Shown: positions 6,988-13,514 of the stretch, piece by piece
Layout: every line of letters begins with the position of its first letter
How positions within the stretch are numbered: position 1 is the stretch's first letter
DNA from: Anaerolineaceae bacterium
Lineage (GTDB): Bacteria > Chloroflexota > Anaerolineae > Anaerolineales > Anaerolineaceae
Direction: 5' to 3'
DNA length: 13,514 nucleotides
Assembly (NCBI GenBank): GCA_003448875.1
Contig: DLXG01000039.1
Coordinates: 1-13,514, forward strand
Program-made: the position numbers and the translations under genes
The notes under the pieces: generated by a model
What the model was told of the DNA's origin: nothing
Database searches by the model: none
The model's input: the letters and a program-made list of their open reading frames with translations, nothing else

Positions 6988-8928
6988 TTACTCATCCCAA
7001 TCCCAACCACCATCTCCGCGGCGGTGCTTTTTGCGGATGATGATCGTGTCGCGGTCGGGGTCGTACTCGATCTGAGTGTGCTTTTTCTTCTTCTTACCCT
7101 TTTTCTTCTCTTTGCGGGTTGGAATTACTTCGCCTTCTTCTTCGTCTTCGAAGAGCGTTTCATCCACCGGCGTTAATTTCAAATCAAAGATCTGCTCGAA
7201 GGAAGGTTCTTCTTCCTCCTCCTCTGTTTCCTCGCGGGTGTATTCTTCTTCAACCTGTGTTGGAAGAATTGGGCTTTCCAGCGCGAGTTCTGGCTCTTCA
7301 ACAACAGGTTCGATTTCAGCGATGGATTCCGGCTTGCTCTCTTCGGCTTCAACCATTTCCATGGCTTCAATAGTTTCTGCTGAAGGCTGAGGCATTTCTT
7401 CTACCGCTGCCTGGGCGGCTTTCTCGGCCTCCATTTGAGCATCCAGTTTTTCCATTAACTTGTTGATTTCCTGCATGGCGCGCGGGCCGATGCCGTTGAG
7501 CCGTAGAATTTCGTCCGGGGCAATCTTCATTTGCACGGCCATTTCGCCGACGGTACTGTAGCCGGCTTCCTGCAAAATGTAGGCAACGTGTTCCGGTAAG
7601 CCGCTATCCAGGATGTTAATGTTGAACGAGTCGGCGGGCACCATCGCTTTGGCTTTGGCAAATTGATCTTCGCTGACCTTTTCGGCTTCGGGGCGGCGGG
7701 TGATACGCCGTTCTACCCGGTCAACAAAGCGGGCCATCAAATCATATTCCTCGGGCTGCAAAGGCCGTCCTTCGGCTTTGCGGGCCAGCATATCTTCTAC
7801 CTTGCGCATCGCTTCGACTTCCTGTACGGCCAGCTCGGCAAGACTTTCGTCCTTTTGCAATTTGTAGAGCGCATCGGCGGCCGCTTCGGGTAGACTCTTG
7901 ATATCAATGCGCCAGCCGGTCAGTTTGGCAGCCAGGCGGGCATTTTGACCATCGCGTCCGATTGCCAGACTCAACTGGTCCTCCGGTACAACAACGGTCG
8001 CGGTTTTACCGCTGGATTGCTGCTCGTTGAGGTAAACGCCGCTGACACGGGCCGGGCTGATGGCTTTGGCAATGAAAACGGCCGGGTCGGGATTCCATTC
8101 GATCACGTCTATTTTTTCATCATGCAGTTCACGGACGATGGCCTGGATGCGCACGCCGCGAATGCCGACGCAGGCTCCCACCGGGTCAATCCCGCTCTGA
8201 GTGGCGGAAACGGCTACTTTGGCGCGCTCACCGGGTTCACGGGCAATCGAACGAATCTCCACAACGCCGTGGTAAATTTCGGGCACTTCGTTTTCCAGCA
8301 GGCGGCGCAGAAAATTGCGGTGCGTGCGCGAGAGGATGATCTGCGGTCCGCGGTTGTTATCTTTGACTTCAGCGACCAGTGCGCGCACGCGGTCGTGGAT
8401 GCGGAAGCGTTCGCCAGGAATCATTTCCTTACGCGGCATGGTGCCTTCTGCCTTCATTTCCAGACCGATGGTCAACCCCTGTGCGCTGACGGCCTGCACT
8501 ACGCCGCTGACGATTTCGCCAAGTTGCTTCTGGTAATAATTCAATTGGGCCTGACGTTCTGCATCGCGGATGCGCTGCTGGATCACCTGGCGGGCGGTTT
8601 GGGCGGCCACACGGCCAAAATCGCGCGGGGTGCTTTCCACCACAATCATGCCGCCCAGCTGCGCATTGGGGTCAATCTTGCGGGCTTCTTCCAGACTTAC
8701 CTCGGTGCGCGGGTCTTCCACTTCTTCCACGATTTCTTTTTCGGCAAAAATGGTGACCTTGCCCGTCTCGATGTCCACTTTGGCTTCCACGTGTTGAGCA
8801 TTGGAAGCATTCACGGCACGGCGGTAGGCGGATACCATCGCCGATTCGAGCGCTTTGAGGATCACTTCTTTTGGAAGTTGTTTTTCTTCCAATACTTCAT
8901 TGAACGCCAGGGTAAATTCGTTCTTCAT
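6988..8928 (-). CDS. nusA: Transcription termination/antitermination factor NusA with long charged C-terminal tail
   Basis: Binds RNA polymerase and nascent RNA to control pausing, termination and antitermination. Domains in order: N-terminal RNAP-binding domain (about 1-128), S1 domain (about 134-200), KH1 (about 202-278, GACVGIRGVRI at 251-261) and KH2 (about 282-347, LAIGRDGQNARLAAKLTGW at 321-339). After a helical linker comes a helix-hairpin-helix/AR-like module (about 436-495, with LNGIGPRAMQEINKLM). Residues 500-600 are Glu-rich and low in complexity, then Lys-rich (KEKKKGKKKKK, about 606-616), and the chain ends in a distinct block with EYDPDRDTIIIRKKHRR and WDWDE. At 646 residues it is well above the usual 350-500. 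ATG 8928 has GGAG 11 nt upstream. It is the first gene of the leftward cluster, with its own promoter and a leader hairpin. Confidence 0.97.
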   Translation of the reverse strand: MKNEFTLAFNEVLEEKQLPKEVILKALESAMVSAYRRAVNASNAQHVEAKVDIETGKVTIFAEKEIVEEVEDPRTEVSLEEARKIDPNAQLGGMIVVESTPRDFGRVAAQTARQVIQQRIRDAERQAQLNYYQKQLGEIVSGVVQAVSAQGLTIGLEMKAEGTMPRKEMIPGERFRIHDRVRALVAEVKDNNRGPQIILSRTHRNFLRRLLENEVPEIYHGVVEIRSIAREPGERAKVAVSATQSGIDPVGACVGIRGVRIQAIVRELHDEKIDVIEWNPDPAVFIAKAISPARVSGVYLNEQQSSGKTATVVVPEDQLSLAIGRDGQNARLAAKLTGWRIDIKSLPEAAADALYKLQKDESLAELAVQEVEAMRKVEDMLARKAEGRPLQPEEYDLMARFVDRVERRITRRPEAEKVSEDQFAKAKAMVPADSFNINILDSGLPEHVAYILQEAGYSTVGEMAVQMKIAPDEILRLNGIGPRAMQEINKLMEKLDAQMEAEKAAQAAVEEMPQPSAETIEAMEMVEAEESKPESIAEIEPVVEEPELALESPILPTQVEEEYTREETEEEEEEPSFEQIFDLKLTPVDETLFEDEEEGEVIPTRKEKKKGKKKKKHTQIEYDPDRDTIIIRKKHRRGDGGWDWDE

Positions 8929-8965
8929 GCTTCTACTTTCTCCAGATAGTTGCGGTTACTAAGCA

Positions 8966-8990
8966 GAAAAGTGGGGGTTGCCCACTTTTC
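8966..8990 (-). promoter_or_regulatory. Hairpin in the nusA mRNA leader
   Basis: A perfect 10-bp inverted repeat with a 5-nt loop: GAAAAGTGGG, loop, CCCACTTTTC. In the leftward transcript it falls roughly midway between the predicted transcription start (about 9018) and the nusA ATG. Three G-C pairs sit next to the loop and the descending arm carries a short U-run, so it could act as a weak attenuator or a protein-binding leader element. It does not look like a strong intrinsic terminator. Confidence 0.5.
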
Positions 8991-9024
8991 GATGCGGTCC
9001 TCTTTCTTTTGCCTTGCAAAGCCA

Positions 9025-9053
9025 ATTCTATCACAGGTTTTGTTAACAAGCAA
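9025..9053 (-). promoter_or_regulatory. Predicted sigma70-type promoter for the nusA operon
   Basis: On the minus strand, -35 TTGCTT (9048-9053), a 17-nt spacer and -10 TAGAAT (9025-9030), with TG one base before the -10 forming an extended -10. Predicted start near 9017-9018 gives a leader of about 90 nt. Spacing and extended -10 make this the best candidate in the divergent 208-nt region. Confidence 0.65.
9040..9049. promoter_or_regulatory. 10-bp perfect palindrome overlapping the nusA promoter
   Basis: TTGTTAACAA is self-complementary and lies within the spacer and -35 edge of the predicted nusA promoter, about 35 bp from the -35 of the divergent gene. The position would suit a repressor operator. 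No specific regulator can be named. Confidence 0.3.
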
Positions 9054-9083
9054 GAATTTTACTTAATGATTCGATTAAAACTT

Positions 9084-9113
9084 TTGACAAAAAAGCCGCC
9101 TCTCGGGTATGCT
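9084..9113 (+). promoter_or_regulatory. Predicted sigma70-type promoter for the hydrolase/glucosidase unit
   Basis: Perfect -35 TTGACA (9084-9089), an 18-nt spacer and -10 TATGCT (9108-9113; four of six consensus bases). The predicted start near 9120 leaves a short leader of about 17 nt before ATG 9137, containing the ribosome-binding site GGGAGGGA. Confidence 0.6.
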
Positions 9114-9136
9114 TATAACAAATGCGGGAGGGAACG

Positions 9137-9994
9137 ATGACGATTATCGAAGACACGTGGGTAAAAATCGAAGGACTCAACATTCACCTCTATATGGCGG
9201 GGGACGAGGGGGAAACAGTGGTTTTGCTGCATGGCGGCGGCACTGATTCGGCATGGCTTTCGTGGCAGCCGGCCATTCTGGCACTTTCAACCCGTTTTCG
9301 GGTAATTGCACCCGATCTACCCGGTTACGGCAAGAGCGATACTCCCCGTATTCAATACACACTGCAGTATTACATTGATTTTTTGAAACGTCTGCTCGAT
9401 CAGCTTGGGATAGAGCGGGCAACACTGGCGGGTGTTTCGATGGGTGGAGGGATTTCCATTGGATTTACGCTGGCAAATCCCCAGCGGGTGCACAGGCTGG
9501 TGCCGGTAGATAGTTACGGGATTCAACGTCAGTACCCCGGCGGGTTGTGGGGGTACTATCTGGTACGGCTGGATTGGCTGAACCGCTTTTCGTGGTGGCT
9601 GCTGGCCCGCAGCCGCGCCCTGACACGGGCTTCCTTGCAGCAGATTTTTCACGACCCAAACGCGCTTTCAGAAACGCTGGTGAATGAGGTGTATGAAGAA
9701 ATCCGCCGGCCGGAGGCGGGTTTGGCTTTTCGTTCCTTTCAACGCCATGAAGTTCTTCGTAATGGTGTGCGCACCAATTATCTTGATCGTTTAAATGAAA
9801 TTCGGGCTGAAACTTTGTTCATCCATGGCGAGAATGACCGGCTGGTACCGCTGGCATGTGCCCGTGAGGCGCACGACCGGATGCCCGGTTCGCGTTTAGA
9901 GGTCATTCCCTCTTGCGGCCACTGGCCGCAGCGCGAAAAGCCGGAAGAGTTCAATCGTATTTTGCTGGAGTTTTTAGGTGCGGCTAAATCGTAG
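9137..9994 (+). CDS. Alpha/beta-hydrolase fold protein
   Basis: Alpha/beta-hydrolase of the esterase/epoxide-hydrolase/C-C hydrolase superfamily with a complete catalytic triad: Ser101 in the nucleophile elbow GVSMGGG, Asp234 in HGENDRLVP and His262 in CGHWPQREKPEEF. The oxyanion segment LHGGG lies at 31-35. A cap-like insertion spans about residues 127-205 and contains a Trp-rich stretch. There is no signal peptide, so it should be cytoplasmic. An upstream ATG at 9122 is in frame, but GGGAGGGA (9126-9133) is ideally spaced before ATG 9137, giving 285 residues. It is followed 31 nt later by the alpha-glucosidase gene, so the two are probably co-transcribed. The substrate cannot be inferred; a carbohydrate ester or glycoside-linked acyl group would fit the neighbour but is speculation. 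Confidence 0.9.
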   Translation: MTIIEDTWVKIEGLNIHLYMAGDEGETVVLLHGGGTDSAWLSWQPAILALSTRFRVIAPDLPGYGKSDTPRIQYTLQYYIDFLKRLLDQLGIERATLAGVSMGGGISIGFTLANPQRVHRLVPVDSYGIQRQYPGGLWGYYLVRLDWLNRFSWWLLARSRALTRASLQQIFHDPNALSETLVNEVYEEIRRPEAGLAFRSFQRHEVLRNGVRTNYLDRLNEIRAETLFIHGENDRLVPLACAREAHDRMPGSRLEVIPSCGHWPQREKPEEFNRILLEFLGAAKS

Positions 9995-10025
9995 CAAGAG
10001 AACTTAATTAGAAAGGGAGAATTCC

Positions 10026-11636
10026 ATGACGAATCAATTTTTGTGGTGGCGGGATGGGGTGATTTACCAGATTTATCCGCGTTCCTTTGCGGATAGTAAC
10101 GGCGATGGAATTGGCGATTTGAACGGAATCCGCTCCCGTCTGGACTATCTGGCAGATTTAGGGGTGGATGCCATCTGGCTTTCGCCGATTAATCCCTCAC
10201 CGGATGTGGATTTTGGATACGATGTCAGCAATTATCTGGATATTGATCCCAAATTCGGCACACTGGCCGATTTCGATGGGCTGGTGGCAGAGGCTCATGC
10301 GCGGGGGATTCGCATCGTTCTGGATCTGGTTTTGAATCACACCTCCGATCAGCACCCGTGGTTTATCCAGTCGCGCAGCAGCCGGGAAAATCCATACCGC
10401 GATTATTACTTATGGCGCGATCCTGCTCCGGACGGCGGCCCGCCCAATAACTGGCAGTCCATTTTCGGCGGTAGCGCGTGGGAATATGACGCTCAGACTG
10501 GCCAGTACTATTACCACATGTTTTACAAAGAACAGCCGGATGTCAACTGGCGCAATCCGCAGGTGCGGAAAGCTCTGCTGGATGTTTTCCGTTTCTGGTG
10601 TGACCGCGGCGTAGATGGATACCGGCTGGATGTCTTTAATATGTATTTCAAGCATCCCGAATTTCCGGATAATCCCCCCGCCGTCGGTTTACGCGGTTTT
10701 GACCGCCAGAAACACATTTACGATTGCGACCAGCCGGAGATGTTTCCTCTGCTGCGGGAGATACGCGCCATCCTCGATTCGTACCCGGAACGGTTTACGG
10801 TGGGGGAAACCTTTCTTTCTACCCCCCAAAAAGCTGCTTCCTATTGCGCGCCCGGGCTGCTGCACACTACCTTTGATTTCACTTTTCTGCATTCCCCATG
10901 GAAACCGGCGCGTTTTTTGAAGGCGATTCAGGATTGGGAGCAGGCTTTGCAGCCGGAAGGCTGGCCTACCTACGTGCTGAATAATCATGACAACCCGCGT
11001 TCTGCCACCCGCTATGGAGAGGGTGAAGACGACGAGCGATTAAAGGTAGCGGCAGCGCTGTTGCTAACCCAACATGGCACGCCATTTCTATACTACGGTG
11101 AAGAAATTGGAATGCGGGATATTCCTATCACCTCAAAGGATATGGTGCAAGACCCGGTTGGGAAGCGTTTTTGGCCGCTCTATAAAGGGCGGGACGGTTG
11201 CCGCTCACCCATGCAGTGGGATGACACGCTCAATGCCGGTTTCAGCACGGGAAAGCCGTGGCTGCCCGTCCATGAAAATTACCGCCAGCGCAATGTGCTG
11301 GCGATGCAGCGTCAACCCGATTCGCTCTACCATTTTTACCGCAAATTAATTCAGCTGCGGCGGGATTATCCGGCTTTGAGAAACGGCTTTTTCCAGCCGT
11401 TGACGTTTGAACCTCAGCGGCTGCTGGCTTACCTGCGCCAGAACGCCGGGCAAACTATCCTGGTAGCGCTCAATTTTGGTAAACGCCCGGTACGCTTTGC
11501 CCTTGGTGATGTGGTTCGCAGGGCCGGCTGGAAACTGCTCTTATCGAATCGGCGCGATCAACTACCGCCTCTGAAAGGCGGAATGCTTCTCCCGCTGGAA
11601 GGTTATGAGGTGTTAATCTTGCTGCAAGAAACCTGA
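10026..11636 (+). CDS. GH13 alpha-glucosidase (oligo-1,6-glucosidase-like)
   Basis: Retaining glycoside hydrolase releasing glucose from alpha-linked oligosaccharides. The (beta/alpha)8 barrel shows the four GH13 regions: I DLVLNH (100-105); II GYRLDV (198-203) with nucleophile Asp202; III TVGETF with acid/base Glu261; and IV NNHDN with Asp322. The loop DSNGDGIGDLNGI (23-35) and QPDVNWRNP (170-178) are typical of the alpha-glucosidase/oligo-1,6-glucosidase/trehalose-6-P hydrolase subgroup. The residue after the nucleophile is Val, which in characterised relatives is associated with acting on alpha-1,6 links, whereas Thr or Ala tends to favour alpha-1,4. A beta-sandwich C-domain ends the chain. 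At 536 residues without signal peptide it is a cytoplasmic enzyme of usual size. AAGGGAGA precedes ATG 10026. No sugar transporter or regulator gene is present in this window. Confidence 0.94.
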   Translation: MTNQFLWWRDGVIYQIYPRSFADSNGDGIGDLNGIRSRLDYLADLGVDAIWLSPINPSPDVDFGYDVSNYLDIDPKFGTLADFDGLVAEAHARGIRIVLDLVLNHTSDQHPWFIQSRSSRENPYRDYYLWRDPAPDGGPPNNWQSIFGGSAWEYDAQTGQYYYHMFYKEQPDVNWRNPQVRKALLDVFRFWCDRGVDGYRLDVFNMYFKHPEFPDNPPAVGLRGFDRQKHIYDCDQPEMFPLLREIRAILDSYPERFTVGETFLSTPQKAASYCAPGLLHTTFDFTFLHSPWKPARFLKAIQDWEQALQPEGWPTYVLNNHDNPRSATRYGEGEDDERLKVAAALLLTQHGTPFLYYGEEIGMRDIPITSKDMVQDPVGKRFWPLYKGRDGCRSPMQWDDTLNAGFSTGKPWLPVHENYRQRNVLAMQRQPDSLYHFYRKLIQLRRDYPALRNGFFQPLTFEPQRLLAYLRQNAGQTILVALNFGKRPVRFALGDVVRRAGWKLLLSNRRDQLPPLKGGMLLPLEGYEVLILLQET

Positions 11637-11643
11637 TAGAGGT
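11637..11643. other. 7-nt convergent junction without a clear terminator
   Basis: The glucosidase stop (11636) and the dehydrogenase stop (11644) are separated by seven bases. A 4-bp inverted repeat (GAGG 11639-11642, CCTC 11649-11652) is too short to be a convincing bidirectional terminator. Termination must occur inside the opposing gene or be Rho-dependent, giving overlapping antisense 3' ends. Confidence 0.5.
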
Positions 11644-12747
11644 TTATTCCTCTTCGCCGGTGGTTTCACCCAGCACTTCCAGATCAAAGGGTACACCGAC
11701 CTGCTCCCCGGCTTCGCGCAAACCTTTGACCACCTCGACCAGCAGAGGAATGCCGCGCTGGCGGTTGAGGGATTCCAGCTCAAACTCTTTTTCGCCGTGG
11801 ATGTAGATGCGTTCCTGCCCTTCGGCTTTGGGCGCGTTTTTGAGGGTCTGAATCAGGCGGTCTAAATCGGCTTTGAATTCCTGCGGATCGCGGAAGGCAT
11901 CAATGCGAATGGCGGCAAAGAAATGTCCCACATTGGCGGGTTGATCCTTACCCACTGAACCCACAAAAGGCCCGGTAGCCGCACCGGAAAGCACGCCGGA
12001 GAAGATATCCACCCACAAAGCCAGACCGTAACCTTTGTAGCCGCGCATGAGGTCGGTACCCCCTAAGGGCAGTAATGCCCCGCCCTGCAAGACGGCCTTG
12101 GGGTCGGTTGTGACTTGCCCGTTCTGGTCAATCCCCCAGCCTTCGGGGATTTTTTCACCGGCTTTGTCATAAACGGTAATTTTGCCAATCGGTACAATGC
12201 TGGTGGCCATGTCCAGCACATAGGGCCGCTCGTTCAGGGCTGGCGCAGCCACAGCAATGGGGTTGGTGCCGAGAATGCGGCTGCGCCCGTAGGTGGGAGC
12301 CACCAGCGGCTGGGCGTTGGTGAAGGAAATCCCGATCATGTCATGCGGTAAGGCCATCATGGCGTAATAACCGGCTATTCCGTAATGGTTGCTGTTGCGT
12401 ACTGAGGCAACAGCCACGCCAATTTCTTTGGCTTTCTGGATCACGCGCTGCATGGTATGGTAACCGACTACCATCCCCAAGCCGTTTCCGCCGTCCACCA
12501 GCAGGGTGGTGGGGGTTTCGCGCACAATTTGATACGGCGAAGCCGGATCAATCAGCCCTTTGAGGATGCGGCTGCCGTAGTAACTGTGCAGACGGATGAT
12601 GCCGTGGGAACTGACCCCGCGCAAATCGGCTGAAATCAGCACGTCCGCGGCGATGCGGGCGTGTTCTTCAGTAACGTTTAAGCGGGTGAAGAAGCGGATG
12701 ATGTAATCTCTAAGATCTTCGGCGCGGAATAATTGAGCAAGCGGCAT
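11644..12747 (-). CDS. Malate/L-lactate dehydrogenase family (Ldh_2) NAD(P)-dependent oxidoreductase
   Basis: Belongs to the Ldh_2/YlbC/YiaK-type family, whose members oxidise or reduce 2-hydroxy acids such as malate, lactate, sulfolactate, ureidoglycolate or diketogulonate with NAD(P), without a Rossmann fold. Recognised by DLRGVSSHGIIRL (41-53, His48 and Arg52), NSNHYGIAGYYA (118-129, His121), the NPIAVAAP segment near residues 161-168, DMATS, and RGYKGYGLALWVDIFSGVLSGAATG further on. At 367 residues it is full length. ATG 12747 has GGAGGAG 7 nt upstream. It lies 39 nt after the gyrB stop in the same direction, so it may be read through from gyrB. At its 3' end it converges on the glucosidase gene, with 7 nt between stops. 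Substrate and cofactor preference cannot be decided here. Confidence 0.92.
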   Translation of the reverse strand: MPLAQLFRAEDLRDYIIRFFTRLNVTEEHARIAADVLISADLRGVSSHGIIRLHSYYGSRILKGLIDPASPYQIVRETPTTLLVDGGNGLGMVVGYHTMQRVIQKAKEIGVAVASVRNSNHYGIAGYYAMMALPHDMIGISFTNAQPLVAPTYGRSRILGTNPIAVAAPALNERPYVLDMATSIVPIGKITVYDKAGEKIPEGWGIDQNGQVTTDPKAVLQGGALLPLGGTDLMRGYKGYGLALWVDIFSGVLSGAATGPFVGSVGKDQPANVGHFFAAIRIDAFRDPQEFKADLDRLIQTLKNAPKAEGQERIYIHGEKEFELESLNRQRGIPLLVEVVKGLREAGEQVGVPFDLEVLGETTGEEE

Positions 12748-12786
12748 GTTCGGACTCCTCCAAAATTGGCGATATTGGAATCAGGG

Positions 12787-13514
<728 letters not shown>

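Noticed and set aside
7200..7300. Glu-rich low-complexity stretch in nusA as a frameshift or assembly error
   Set aside because: The frame continues cleanly through it into a patterned C-terminal block, and acidic tails are common in RNA-associated proteins.
7945..8949. 334-codon open frame on the plus strand opposite nusA
   Set aside because: It is fully antisense to the unmistakable NusA S1/KH region; its composition (His, Ala, Gly, Phe rich) is that of a complementary-frame shadow, and it shows no recognisable motif or supporting ribosome-binding site.

Overview
The window reads as a bacterial chromosome segment of moderately high GC, densely packed with housekeeping genes. Its gene content and protein style (short IF2, a two-module ThyX-like protein, NusA with a long charged tail, GH13 glucosidase) suggest a Chloroflexota bacterium, perhaps of the Anaerolineae. 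That placement is inference from pattern memory and was not searched. I see no insertion sequence, phage gene, CRISPR array, tRNA or rRNA.

Layout. From about 9053 leftward to the window start runs one long minus-strand cluster in the classical translation/RNA-processing order: nusA - ylxR (rnpM) - infB - rbfA - nrnA-like DHH phosphoesterase - truB - ribF, followed by a ThyX-like gene that is cut by the window start. Genes are 30-165 nt apart or overlap (rbfA/nrnA by 8 nt, ribF/thyX-like by 11 nt), so one operon is likely. A promoter with an extended -10 and a leader hairpin lie just upstream of nusA. rimP is not upstream of nusA and the L7Ae-type ylxQ is not between ylxR and infB, although both are common neighbours in this cluster.

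Divergent from nusA, a two-gene plus-strand unit (9137-11636) encodes an alpha/beta-hydrolase and a GH13 alpha-glucosidase, with its own TTGACA-type promoter. It converges, with only 7 nt between stops, on a minus-strand pair: the 3' end of gyrB (cut by the window end) followed by a malate/L-lactate dehydrogenase-family oxidoreductase.

How the genes work together: NusA (transcription elongation/antitermination), RnpM/YlxR (RNase P modulation), IF2 (initiation), RbfA (30S maturation), NrnA (nanoRNA and pAp turnover), TruB (tRNA psi55) and RibF (FMN/FAD synthesis) form a growth-related module. The overlap of the FAD synthetase gene with a gene of the FAD-dependent ThyX family makes functional sense. 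The most unusual item is that ThyX-like protein: two ThyX-fold modules fused in one chain, in which different parts of the signature motifs have been lost in each module. Because its gene runs off the window it is easily overlooked among shorter spurious ORFs on the opposite strand.
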